A DNA stretch of 64,000 nucleotides from contig NZ_JAQTOD010000001.1 of NCBI RefSeq assembly GCF_028713515.1, positions 1 to 64,000 of the forward strand, written 5' to 3'. Position numbers and translations under genes: made by a program. This stretch comes from Sulfurimonas sp. (GTDB lineage Bacteria; Campylobacterota; Campylobacteria; Campylobacterales; Sulfurimonadaceae). Numbering within the stretch: position 1 is the first letter of the stretch; each line of letters begins with the position of its first letter. This document shows positions 43,477 through 52,014 of the stretch, in pieces. The notes below the pieces were generated by a model that searched no databases, was not told the DNA's origin, and worked only from the letters and a program-made list of their open reading frames with translations.

Positions 43477-44679
43477 ATGAAAAAGTATTTATTTTATGTG
43501 GTTGTTGTTCCACTAATTTTTGTTACCGCTTTATTTTCTATTCCTTTTATTATTCCTGCTAAAAAGTTCCCAAAATATAGTGATGCTAATTTAAGAGAAA
43601 TAGCACTCTCAAGAGGTTTGAGATCTACTCCTACAACATTAGATGAGCTCAAAAAGCTATTAGACTCACCAAAGAATCCAATAACTATGCAAAAAATCTC
43701 ACTCGGCGAAGAGCTGTTTTTTGATACAAATTTATCAAAAAGCAGAGCTACAAGTTGTGCAACATGTCACTCTTTTGATAGAGATTTAAAAAACAGAGGC
43801 GCTATTAGAAAAGTTGTTTTATCAAAAAACGAAAAATTTACAGATTGTGCTATGTGCCACTTGCAGGACCAAAGCGGAGTTGATAGATTTACATCCTCTG
43901 TTGGAGATAATGGTATAGAATATCCGCAACTGCTAAATACGCAGACCGTACTAAATGCATCTTTGGCAAAATACTTTACATGGAATGCAGAGGTTAAAAG
44001 CCTAGAGGAGCAGAGTGCAAATTCCATCGTGGCTCATCATAAACTAAATTTATCTCCAAAAGAGCTGGAGGAGAGACTTGGTTCAAACAGATACTTTATA
44101 GATAAGTTTCAGGAAGCTTTTGGAGAAAAACCAAATATAAACAACAGTTCAAAAGCTATTGCGGTTTATCTAAAGACGCTCATTACGAGAGGAAGCTATG
44201 ATAGATTCTTGGATGGAGACAACAAGGCAATCAGTAGCGAAGCAAAGAGAGGCTTAGCAAACTTTATAAACTTTGGATGCAAGGGGTGTCATACGGGTGT
44301 GAGCTTGGGTGGTCAGAGTATTCAGAGATTTCCAGTGAGAATGGTTGTGCTTGCTTCGTACTTTAGGGTTAATTTGCATGGTGAATCTGGTAATGATGGT
44401 TCATTGTATGAGTTTCCATTTGAAAACAGAGGCGGATTCTTAGGCAGAAACAATCAATATCTATTTAGGGTTCCAATACTACGAAATGTTGCAAAAACTT
44501 CACCATATTTTCATAATGGCGCCGTACCTAAGCTAAGAGAAGCTGTTGAAATTATGGCAAAATATCAAACAGGACGCTATGTAAGTGATGAGCAGATTGA
44601 TGAGATAGTTGCATTTCTAATAACACTAAACGGAGATTTGATTGACTATAAAAAAGCAAAAGGAGATGATACTCTATGA
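43477..44679 (+). CDS. Triheme cytochrome c peroxidase-like protein (MauG/CcpA family)
   Basis: The 400-residue protein has an N-terminal membrane/signal segment (about 4-28). Its three haem motifs are CATCH near 94, CAMCH near 124 and CKGCH near 268. The rest follows dihaem peroxidases: LNTQTVLNASLAKYFTW, SLEEQ, and FRVPILRNVAKTSPYFHNGAVPKLREAVEIM near 330-360. The middle CAMCH is an addition inside the loop that carries no haem in standard enzymes. It should act in the periplasm on peroxide or another substrate. It overlaps the next gene by 4 bp. Confidence 0.85.
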   Translation: MKKYLFYVVVVPLIFVTALFSIPFIIPAKKFPKYSDANLREIALSRGLRSTPTTLDELKKLLDSPKNPITMQKISLGEELFFDTNLSKSRATSCATCHSFDRDLKNRGAIRKVVLSKNEKFTDCAMCHLQDQSGVDRFTSSVGDNGIEYPQLLNTQTVLNASLAKYFTWNAEVKSLEEQSANSIVAHHKLNLSPKELEERLGSNRYFIDKFQEAFGEKPNINNSSKAIAVYLKTLITRGSYDRFLDGDNKAISSEAKRGLANFINFGCKGCHTGVSLGGQSIQRFPVRMVVLASYFRVNLHGESGNDGSLYEFPFENRGGFLGRNNQYLFRVPILRNVAKTSPYFHNGAVPKLREAVEIMAKYQTGRYVSDEQIDEIVAFLITLNGDLIDYKKAKGDDTL

Positions 44680-46472
44680 AAATTAGCGGTATAAAAATGT
44701 CCATACTTTTTATGTTTATAAGTGGGGTTTTGCAGATGGATTTAGTAAAGCTTAATTGGAATTATTTTACAACTATTCAAGTCATTCACGCCATAGGTGC
44801 CATAATAATAACTACCTTTTTGCTTATTCCACTTGTTTATAGACATATTCGTTATTGGGGAAGTATAAGAAGAGCTGGATTTGTTGATGGTGTTGTTTTG
44901 GCGATCTCTCTTTTTTTAATTACTATTAGTGGAGTTTATCTCTTTTTGGTTGGTAACCGTGGAGGAGATTTTTTGGGCACATACTCTTTTTATGTACATC
45001 TTTATGGCTCATTTGTGTTATTAGCACTTCTTTTTTATCACATAAACTTACAGCGTGCAAAACTACAACTATTTACACTATTTTTTGCACTGTCTCTATT
45101 TGTTCCGGCACCAACTTACGCACAAGATAAACTCTCTTTGCTTAAAGTCAATGGAAGTCACAGCGAAGATTGGACAAACTCAACAAAGTGCAAATCATGC
45201 CACAATGAAATTTTTAACCAATGGGCAGACTCAAATCATAATCACATGGCAGGTTCAAATCCATACTATATGGCCATGGAAACTTTAGCAGGAGAGGATC
45301 AGGGAGTAGAGTTTAGAAAATGGTGTATGGGCTGTCATAATCCAAGTGGACTAACGACTGGGCTTGAAAAGTCAACTCATGCAATGGATGGCAATGTTCT
45401 TCGTAGTGAGCTGTTTCTGGGTGGTGCACAGTCGCTTAAAAATGATTTTGCTTCTCATGGGAATTTTAGATTAGAAGAGGGCGTCTCATGTGTGGCGTGT
45501 CATAGAATAACCGATGCAAATAGCACTGGAAATGGCTCATACTCAGTAGATTTAAAGAACCGAAAAAGATATGTCATGGAAGATAGCAAGTCTGATATTG
45601 GGCGATGGTTTGGGGAGAAGTTTATTAACTCAAAACCAAAAGAGCATAAAGACAGTTACTCAAATCCACTCTACAAACAGAGCAGATACTGTGCTTCATG
45701 TCACAATGAGTTTCATCCAAAAACAGCCATTAAGATTGTATCAACCTATGAGCAGTGGGAAAAATCATCGTTTAACAATCCAAAAGATAAAACCAAACAC
45801 AAAAGCTGTATAGACTGCCACATGAGCAACCTAAAAGATGGTAAGTTTTCGCCACTAAAAGGAGCTTCAACGGATGGCGGAGTAGTAAAAAATAGTGTAA
45901 AAACTCACTATTTTGCAGGCTCAAATCACTTCTTGATAGGACTTAAAAATAAAACAGCAGAAGCACAAACTCTGCAACTTCTAAAAACTTCTGCAAAAAT
46001 GGATGTTGATGTTAAAGATGGGAAATTGATTGTTGGTATTAAAAATGTTGGAGCAGGGCACAACTTACCAACTGGAGTTGCAGATTTGAGAGAGTTGTGG
46101 CTTGATATAACTCTAAGAGATGCAGATGGTAAAGTTGTGCTCTCTAGTGGAAAATTAAAGAGTGATGGAAATATTGAAGATAATTCTAGAATCTTTATGA
46201 AAGTTTTTGGTGACGATGAAAATAAGCCAGTTGGGCTTATGTTTTGGAGATATACAAAACTCTTAAGTGATACAACAATCCCAGCCGGAGAGAGACGAGT
46301 AGAGAGTTATAATATAAAAACAGAGCTAAAATACCCTCTAAAAGTAACAGTAAAATTAAATTTTAGAATCTATCCGCAATGGGTGAGTGATGTGGTTAAA
46401 AAGATGTATCCTCAACTTCCAAACCCACTTGTTGTGGAGTTACAGAAAATAGAGAGAGTCTTAAGCAGGTGA
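44676..46472 (+). CDS. Membrane-anchored pentaheme cytochrome c
   Basis: The 598-residue protein has four hydrophobic helices in the first 145 residues, with histidines in VIHAIG and YVHLYG that could bind haem b. A periplasmic region with five CxxCH motifs follows (CKSCH near 172, CMGCH 217, CVACH 272, CASCH 339, CIDCH 378). AGHNLPTG near 464 is typical of c554-like multihaem proteins. It could pass electrons from the quinone pool to the triheme protein encoded just upstream, which is inference. It overlaps both neighbours by 4 bp. Confidence 0.8.
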   Translation: MKISGIKMSILFMFISGVLQMDLVKLNWNYFTTIQVIHAIGAIIITTFLLIPLVYRHIRYWGSIRRAGFVDGVVLAISLFLITISGVYLFLVGNRGGDFLGTYSFYVHLYGSFVLLALLFYHINLQRAKLQLFTLFFALSLFVPAPTYAQDKLSLLKVNGSHSEDWTNSTKCKSCHNEIFNQWADSNHNHMAGSNPYYMAMETLAGEDQGVEFRKWCMGCHNPSGLTTGLEKSTHAMDGNVLRSELFLGGAQSLKNDFASHGNFRLEEGVSCVACHRITDANSTGNGSYSVDLKNRKRYVMEDSKSDIGRWFGEKFINSKPKEHKDSYSNPLYKQSRYCASCHNEFHPKTAIKIVSTYEQWEKSSFNNPKDKTKHKSCIDCHMSNLKDGKFSPLKGASTDGGVVKNSVKTHYFAGSNHFLIGLKNKTAEAQTLQLLKTSAKMDVDVKDGKLIVGIKNVGAGHNLPTGVADLRELWLDITLRDADGKVVLSSGKLKSDGNIEDNSRIFMKVFGDDENKPVGLMFWRYTKLLSDTTIPAGERRVESYNIKTELKYPLKVTVKLNFRIYPQWVSDVVKKMYPQLPNPLVVELQKIERVLSR

Positions 46473-46846
46473 TAAAAATCCTATTTATCTCTCTCTTTTT
46501 CTCTTCACTCTTGTTCTCTGATTATATAAAATGGCAAAACAGTTATGAAGAGACTCTGCTGAGAGCCAAAGCACAGAATAAAGATATACTGCTTCTTATA
46601 CTAAAAGATAATTCTGAAAATTCCAAGAAGATACTGGTTGATATTTTTGCAAAAGAAGAGATTATAAGAGTTGTAAATAAAAAATATATTCCCGTAGCAG
46701 TTTTCTTTGAAAATAAAAATAGTTATCCAATAGAGCTTTTTTACACGCAAATCTTTCCAGCACTTTTTTTCATATCAAGCAAAGATGAGTTATATCTAAA
46801 TGAGCCAATATTTGATAATTTTAGCTGGAGTCAGTATAAAGAGTGA
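46469..46846 (+). CDS. Periplasmic thioredoxin-fold protein lacking the CxxC motif
   Basis: The 125-residue protein has a signal peptide (about 1-17) and a thioredoxin-like pattern. SYEETLLRAKAQNKDILLLILKD near 24 and YTQIFPALFFISSKDELY near 91 hold the cis-Pro strand. The expected CxxC site is replaced by DNSENS, so it cannot be a disulfide oxidoreductase. It overlaps the pentaheme gene by 4 bp and may act as a chaperone for the cytochromes. That role is inferred from context only. Confidence 0.65.
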   Translation: MIKILFISLFFSSLLFSDYIKWQNSYEETLLRAKAQNKDILLLILKDNSENSKKILVDIFAKEEIIRVVNKKYIPVAVFFENKNSYPIELFYTQIFPALFFISSKDELYLNEPIFDNFSWSQYKE

Positions 46847-46888
46847 TAATATGATAAAATTCGCTACAAAATAAAAAAGTAGGTAAAA

Positions 46889-48220
46889 ATGTCATTTGAA
46901 AAATTAGGAGTTATAAAACAACTTCTCAAATCTATAAAAGATTTAGGCTATGAAAAACCTACAACTATTCAAAAAAGAGCCATTCCTCTAGTTTTGGCAA
47001 AGAGCGATGTTTTTGCAACTGCTCAAACCGGAACTGGTAAAACCGCTGCATTCGGACTTCCTATGCTTCAGCGACTTAGAAAAACAACTGCAGATGAGAG
47101 CAGGGCAATAAGAGGTCTTATACTTGCGCCAACTCGCGAACTCTCTATTCAGATTTATGAAGATTTGCAAAATTATGCTAAAGGAATGGATCTTGATATT
47201 TCAGTTTTGGTGGGTGGCAAAGATATAGAGACCCAGCAAAAATTACTCAAAAAAGGGGTTGATATTATTATCGGAACTCCTGGAAGAGTTATGGAGCTGG
47301 TGAGTAAGGGCGTTAGCTTGGCTAGCATAGAGATTTTTGTGTTAGATGAAGCTGACAGAATGCTGGATATGGGCTTTGCCAAAGATATAAGAGTTATCCA
47401 CCCACTTCTACCAAAAAGACATCAAACACTACTTTTTTCAGCTACTTCTAGTGATAAGGTGAGAAAATTATCAAAATTGCTTCTGACAAAGCCAGATTTT
47501 GTAGAAGTCTCTAAAAAGAATTCAACCGTTGAGACAATAAATCAAGTTGCGTATTTAGTGGATACAGACAAAAAAGCGGCGCTTTTGGCATATATAATCG
47601 GCTCAAGAAACTTTAGACAAGTTTTAGTCTTCACAAAAACAAAAGCAAGTGCTGATTCGCTGATAGCAGAGCTTAAAAACGATGGATTAAAGTGTGGCGT
47701 TATCCACGGAGATAAAACTCAAGCGCATAGACTTAAAACTCTAAATGAGTTTAAAGAGGGAAAAATAAAAGTTTTAGTAGCTACTGATATAGCCTCAAGA
47801 GGGCTAGATATCGAAGATCTACCATTTGTTATAAACTACGAGTTGCCATCAATTCCAGAGGATTATGTCCATAGGGTTGGGCGAACCGGGCGTGCAGGTA
47901 AAGATGGCATAGCTATTTCACTGCTTGATATATATGATGTTTTTGATATAAAGGCAGTGGAGAAGCTTATAGGAAAGAAGATTCAAAAAGAGGTTGTTGA
48001 GGGCTTTGAGCCAGATAAGTCTGTACGAAGAAAAGATCAAGATGAAGTAAAAATAAAAAGTGAGTATAAGTCAGCTGAAAAAAAGCAGAGCTCAAAAAAA
48101 TATAGCACTAAAAAGTCAACCTTTAAAAAATTAGATTCAAAAAAGGTAGGTACAAAGAAGCCAGCAGAGGCTAAAAAAGCACCAGCGTCAAAAAAAAGAA
48201 AAACAACAAAGCGTGATTAG
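46889..48220 (+). CDS. rhlE: DEAD-box RNA helicase, RhlE-type
   Basis: The 443-residue helicase shows the Q motif, AQTGTGKT near 46, PTRELS near 78, GTPGRV near 131, DEAD near 152, SATS near 180, TDIASRGLDI near 300 and HRVGRTGRAG near 332. The last ~70 residues form a Lys/Ser-rich basic tail that probably binds RNA. It remodels structured RNA in ribosome assembly or mRNA decay. A structured repeat lies 50 bp after its end. Confidence 0.9.
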   Translation: MSFEKLGVIKQLLKSIKDLGYEKPTTIQKRAIPLVLAKSDVFATAQTGTGKTAAFGLPMLQRLRKTTADESRAIRGLILAPTRELSIQIYEDLQNYAKGMDLDISVLVGGKDIETQQKLLKKGVDIIIGTPGRVMELVSKGVSLASIEIFVLDEADRMLDMGFAKDIRVIHPLLPKRHQTLLFSATSSDKVRKLSKLLLTKPDFVEVSKKNSTVETINQVAYLVDTDKKAALLAYIIGSRNFRQVLVFTKTKASADSLIAELKNDGLKCGVIHGDKTQAHRLKTLNEFKEGKIKVLVATDIASRGLDIEDLPFVINYELPSIPEDYVHRVGRTGRAGKDGIAISLLDIYDVFDIKAVEKLIGKKIQKEVVEGFEPDKSVRRKDQDEVKIKSEYKSAEKKQSSKKYSTKKSTFKKLDSKKVGTKKPAEAKKAPASKKRKTTKRD

Positions 48221-48269
48221 CCACCGAGACTACGCGTTTTTGTAAAAAATGGCGTAAAAATATCTTGTA

Positions 48270-48367
48270 ATTATCGAAAAACTTGTTTTTCGTAGCTTTA
48301 TGGGATCGGAAGGGACGATGAGTCCCTACCACAAAGACGGACTTGTTCGTTTTTGTGTATAACATCA
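48270..48367 (+). repeat. Structured dispersed repeat, copy 1
   Basis: This ~98-bp element matches 59550-59650. It folds into three successive stems: 48275-48282/48285-48292, 48311-48316/48322-48327 and a 12-bp stem 48330-48341/48346-48357 with loop CTTG. It ends about 10 bp before the ribosome site of the next gene. Confidence 0.75.
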
Positions 48368-48385
48368 ATAAACATAGGAGTTCAA

Positions 48386-48829
48386 ATGGAAGTAATCTAT
48401 CCATACGCAAATATAATACACCTCATTTTGGCAATAATTTTCTTAGGTTATGTTTTTACTGACTTAGTTATAATCTCAGCATTAAAAGGTAAATTTGGTA
48501 AAGAAAATGATAAGAAGATAGAGCAAACACTGGGAGCTAAAAGCTTTAAAATTTTCCCAATTGCGCTTCTTTTTATAGTTTTAAGTGGTGGTATGATGAT
48601 GTCAAAATACATAAACTCTACTGCAGGATTTTTCGAGACTGATTTGCAAAAAATATTAGTCGTAAAAATTACTTTGGCATCTATAATAATTTTAGGTGTT
48701 CTTTATAATCTCTTTACAAAACTTACAGGTAGAAAAAAGATAGCTTTTATGCAAAATCACTTCCACAAGTTAGTTATAGTTCTAGGATTTTTTATAGTTG
48801 TTTGCGCAAAAATGATGTTCGTTGCATAA
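48386..48829 (+). CDS. Small four-helix membrane protein, CopD-like
   Basis: The 147-residue integral membrane protein has about four hydrophobic segments. Histidines in NIIHLIL and FHKLVIV may bind haem or metal, as in CopD-domain proteins. The start is ATG 48386, preceded by AGGAG (48376-48380); the frame is open from 48353. It resembles the protein at 63417-63836, so the two are paralogues. Function is unknown. The structured repeat is directly upstream. Confidence 0.7.
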   Translation: MEVIYPYANIIHLILAIIFLGYVFTDLVIISALKGKFGKENDKKIEQTLGAKSFKIFPIALLFIVLSGGMMMSKYINSTAGFFETDLQKILVVKITLASIIILGVLYNLFTKLTGRKKIAFMQNHFHKLVIVLGFFIVVCAKMMFVA

Positions 48830-48858
48830 CTAAGTATATTGATAAAATAGGTAAAATC

Positions 48859-49314
48859 CTATTTGTCAATTTGTACATATATTTTTGATAGATATGAGTT
48901 ATCCACAAGAGTATCGTCAATGGCATTCGTAATAGCATATGTCAAAAGATAGTAAAGCTCATCGATCATCTGTTTTACGCTTTCATGATTGCTTGCAGTA
49001 ACTACGCAAGAGTAGATTTTTTTAGAGAAATATGTTTGTTGAAAACTTGTCAGTAGCTTATTTGCTGCTTTAATCCCATTGGAGTTGTTCACAGAATCAA
49101 GTATTATGGCACATAAATTTGGTGCAATGAGCACAAAAGAGTCGCTTTTTCGGATAGATGAAGAAAATTGTGCAAAATCAATAGGCTCAGTTGAGAATCC
49201 AATCATTACAGAGTAATTTATCCCATATCTTTTAAATCTATAGTCAAATTTATCTACCTCTTGTATTAATATATCTTTAATTGCAGAGTTATTTCCATCT
49301 ATGGTAGCTAACAT
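48859..49314 (-). CDS. Hypothetical protein with degenerate GGDEF-like pattern
   Basis: This 151-residue cytoplasmic protein has no recognised family. The stretch RKSDSFVLIAPNLCAIILDSVNNSNGIKAANKLL near 56-90 follows the spacing of a GGDEF domain (R..D.vxR.GGDEFAIIL), but GGDEF is replaced by APNLC. A loss-of-function diguanylate-cyclase fold is possible. It is a single gene on the - strand, convergent with the membrane protein gene. Confidence 0.5.
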   Translation of the reverse strand: MLATIDGNNSAIKDILIQEVDKFDYRFKRYGINYSVMIGFSTEPIDFAQFSSSIRKSDSFVLIAPNLCAIILDSVNNSNGIKAANKLLTSFQQTYFSKKIYSCVVTASNHESVKQMIDELYYLLTYAITNAIDDTLVDNSYLSKIYVQIDK

Positions 49315-49438
49315 TTTAAAGCCTTTTTTGTTTATATTATATCAGGATAATTTTTATGAATAAAAGTTTAGGATTATTTTTTTTAAAACAGTGGAATATA
49401 AAAGAAGTATAAAGCCCAGAAAAAGGCTTTATAGCAAT

Positions 49439-49702
49439 CTATCTTAAGTTTTCGAAAGGCGCAGTTACTACTGCTTTTCTTGTTACAGTATATGGAACCA
49501 ATGCAACAGCACGAGCTCTCTTTATAACTGTAGATATCATATCTTGGTGGCGTTTACAGTTTCCTGTTAAACGACGAGGCATAATTTTATATTTTTCTGA
49601 AAGAGAGAAGCGAAGAGCCCCAATATCTTTATAATCCATAAAATCAACTTTTGCTTCACAATATTTACAAAATCTTTTTTTGTATTTTCTTCTTTCTGCC
49701 AT
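49439..49702 (-). CDS. rpsR: 30S ribosomal protein S18
   Basis: The 87-residue basic protein carries [15 protein letters not shown] (a CxxC pair), [28 protein letters not shown] and ends in a basic helix. These match S18, which pairs with S6 on the 30S platform. It is the last gene of the rpsF-ssb-rpsR operon. Confidence 0.96.
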   Translation of the reverse strand: MAERRKYKKRFCKYCEAKVDFMDYKDIGALRFSLSEKYKIMPRRLTGNCKRHQDMISTVIKRARAVALVPYTVTRKAVVTAPFENLR

Positions 49703-49728
49703 CTTATATCCTTTTTGTTATCTTGTTT

Positions 49729-50244
49729 CTAAAATGGAATCTCATCTTCATCTATGTCGATCACTGGAATCTGACTACTGCTTGGCATCTGCTGAGCTGG
49801 CTTTTGATAGCTTTGAGGCTGTTGCTTATAGCTCGGTTGTTGATAAGCTGGTTCAGTGCGAGACTGACCTTGTGGTGCCTGACTTTGAGGTGCATCATAA
49901 TCATTTTGACTATGACTATCACTTTTTGAATCAAGCATCTGCATAGTTTCAACAACTACAGAGTGTTTTGAGCGTTTTTGTCCATTTTGATCAACCCATT
50001 GATCAAAGTTAAGTCTACCTTCGACTAGGATTTTACTCCCTTTTCTTAGGTATTGATTAGCAATTTCTGCACTTCTTGCAAAAAATGTAATATCTATAAA
50101 ACAGACTTCCTCTTTTTTCTCACCATTTGCGGTGAATTTTCTTGTAGTAGCAAGAGCAGTGTTGGCAATTGCCATCCCGCCTTGAGAGTATTTAAGTTCT
50201 ATTTCTCTAGTTAAGTTTCCAACCAAAATAACTTTGTTATACAT
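49729..50244 (-). CDS. ssb: Single-stranded DNA-binding protein
   Basis: The 171-residue protein has an OB-fold (about 1-105, VGNLTREIELKYSQGG and EGRLNFDQWVDQNGQKRSK). A Gln/Ser/Pro-rich linker follows, and the acidic tip DEDEIPF recruits partner proteins. It lies between rpsF and rpsR as in many bacteria. Confidence 0.96.
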   Translation of the reverse strand: MYNKVILVGNLTREIELKYSQGGMAIANTALATTRKFTANGEKKEEVCFIDITFFARSAEIANQYLRKGSKILVEGRLNFDQWVDQNGQKRSKHSVVVETMQMLDSKSDSHSQNDYDAPQSQAPQGQSRTEPAYQQPSYKQQPQSYQKPAQQMPSSSQIPVIDIDEDEIPF

Positions 50245-50277
50245 GAGTATTCCTTATCTGTTTAGGCTATTTGCCAA

Positions 50278-50700
50278 TTACTCTGCTGCTGCTTCAGTTG
50301 TTTCTTCTGCTGCTGCATTAGTTGCAACTTCTGCTTCTGCTTCAGTTGAAGTTGGTGATCCAGCTCTTTTGATAGCTTTTTGCACTAACTGTTTCCAAGC
50401 AACTATTTCACGATTTGTGTCATACTTGATTGTTATGAAACGGAGTAAATTTTCGTTGATACGAAAACGACGCTCAATTTCAGAAATTGCCGAAGAAGCT
50501 ATAGTGTAATAAATTACATAATAAAAACCTCTTTCATTTCTATCTATAGGATAAGCTAATTTTCTCATTCCCATAGAGTCTGTTGTTGCTATTTCTCCGC
50601 CATTTGAAGTTATAATTTCTTCAATTACTTTAATGTTAGCTTGAATCTCTTCTGCTGTTAGTGTTGGTTTTACGACTACTAAGTTTTCGTAATGTCTCAT
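50278..50700 (-). CDS. rpsF: 30S ribosomal protein S6
   Basis: The 140-residue protein begins MRHYENLVVVKPTLTAEEIQ and carries MRKLAYPIDRNERGFYYV, typical of S6. The C-terminal ~30 residues are an Ala/Glu-rich extension. It leads the rpsF-ssb-rpsR operon and has a ~95-nt leader. Confidence 0.96.
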   Translation of the reverse strand: MRHYENLVVVKPTLTAEEIQANIKVIEEIITSNGGEIATTDSMGMRKLAYPIDRNERGFYYVIYYTIASSAISEIERRFRINENLLRFITIKYDTNREIVAWKQLVQKAIKRAGSPTSTEAEAEVATNAAAEETTEAAAE

Positions 50701-50808
50701 AGAGTGAATCTCCCTTTGGTATTTCGCCTAAGTCGGCTTTTGTTTCCCTTTCGGATGTAGTATATATCGAGAGTTTTCGATACAAAGAGAAAGGAACGCG
50801 GAATTATA
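50701..50808 (-). promoter_or_regulatory. Promoter and leader of the rpsF operon
   Basis: On the - strand an extended -10 box TGTATAAT (TATAAT at 50808-50803) gives a leader of about 95 nt before rpsF. The leader has a CC-GAAA-GG hairpin and a GCC...GGC hairpin. Known S6:S18-binding leaders use a bulged CCG in this position, and a CCG occurs here near 50746. The match is suggestive only. Confidence 0.4.
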
Positions 50809-50916
50809 CATAAACAATACTTAAAAAAACAATAGTATAATACTCCCTTATATAAAACGAGATGTCCATAGAATAGTGTTTTTTGGGCAAAATAGTAATA
50901 TTTTTTTGGAGAGTTT

Positions 50917-52014
50917 ATGGCAAAAAGAAGAAGTAGAAGTTCTGGTAAAAATTCAAATAGTTTAAAATATATAGTTATAGCACTGATTTTTATTGCAACT
51001 GTGCTTTTTTCACTTTTGGGGGGCTACTATTTTGGATATAGTGAAGCAAAAGAGGATATGGCTCAAAAAGAGAAAGTAAGATTGGAGATGTTAGAAAAAC
51101 TTGAAAACGCGAGTATTGGAAAAGATAAAACAACTGATGAGCTCTTAAAAAAAAACGAACCAGCAGTAGAGCAGGAGATTGAAAAAAAAGTAGAAAAAGA
51201 TGTTAATGAAAGTGTAAAAATTGCTCCTAAAGCAGAGTTGGAAAAAGAGCCAAAAAAACAAGAACTAAAAGCTGAAACTAAGACAGCACTAAAAACTATA
51301 GATTCTTCGCACGAGTACGACCCATCAACTCTGCCGCAACCTCCAAAGAGAGGTGTGCGTGCATCATCAGAAAAACCAAAATTAGCAATTATTATTGATG
51401 ATGTTAGTATAAAATCACATGTAAGCGCAGTACATGGGCTAAATCTTCCCATCACAATGTCATTTCTTCCACCAAGTGAAAATGGACCAAAATCAAATAT
51501 TCTGGCACAAAATGAGAAGTTTTATATGGTGCATCTGCCAATGGAAGCTCAAAATTTCACAAAGGAGGAGCCGTTTACTTTGAGGGTAAGCGACTCTCAA
51601 AGTGAGATATCCCAAAGAGTAAGAGCAATAAAAGAGCTTTTTCCAAGAGTGCATTACATAAATAATCATACCGGCAGCAAGTTTACATCAGATGAAGCAT
51701 CTGTAAACAGACTTATATATGCGCTTGATAAAGAGAATATAAATTTTATAGATAGTAGAACAGTGGCTTCAACAAAGATTCAAAAAGTTATGGAGAGCTA
51801 CGGTAAAAAATATGTTGGTAGAGACATATTTTTGGACCATCAAGCTGACAAAGGATATGTAAAATCTCAAATTAAAAAAGCTGTTGAGATGGCAAAACTA
51901 CATGGTAACGCTATAGCAATTGGACATCCTCATGAAAATACAATCTTGGCGATTAGTGAATCTAAGGAACTTTTAAAGAGTGTTGAGCTGGTTTTTGTAG
52001 ATAAGATATACTAG
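50917..52014 (+). CDS. Divergent polysaccharide deacetylase family protein (YibQ-like)
   Basis: The 365-residue protein has an N-terminal helix (about 19-41), a Lys/Glu-rich linker to about 145 and a divergent NodB-fold domain. That domain has KLAIIIDDVS near 155, NNHTGSKFTSD near 247 and AIGHPHENT near 341. It is probably periplasmic and membrane-anchored, acting on an unknown glycan. dprA starts directly after its stop codon. Confidence 0.8.
   Translation: MAKRRSRSSGKNSNSLKYIVIALIFIATVLFSLLGGYYFGYSEAKEDMAQKEKVRLEMLEKLENASIGKDKTTDELLKKNEPAVEQEIEKKVEKDVNESVKIAPKAELEKEPKKQELKAETKTALKTIDSSHEYDPSTLPQPPKRGVRASSEKPKLAIIIDDVSIKSHVSAVHGLNLPITMSFLPPSENGPKSNILAQNEKFYMVHLPMEAQNFTKEEPFTLRVSDSQSEISQRVRAIKELFPRVHYINNHTGSKFTSDEASVNRLIYALDKENINFIDSRTVASTKIQKVMESYGKKYVGRDIFLDHQADKGYVKSQIKKAVEMAKLHGNAIAIGHPHENTILAISESKELLKSVELVFVDKIY

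Noticed and set aside
49651-49946. + strand frames across the rpsR-ssb junction
   Set aside because: They are antisense to the ssb linker and acidic tail and have no supporting motif.
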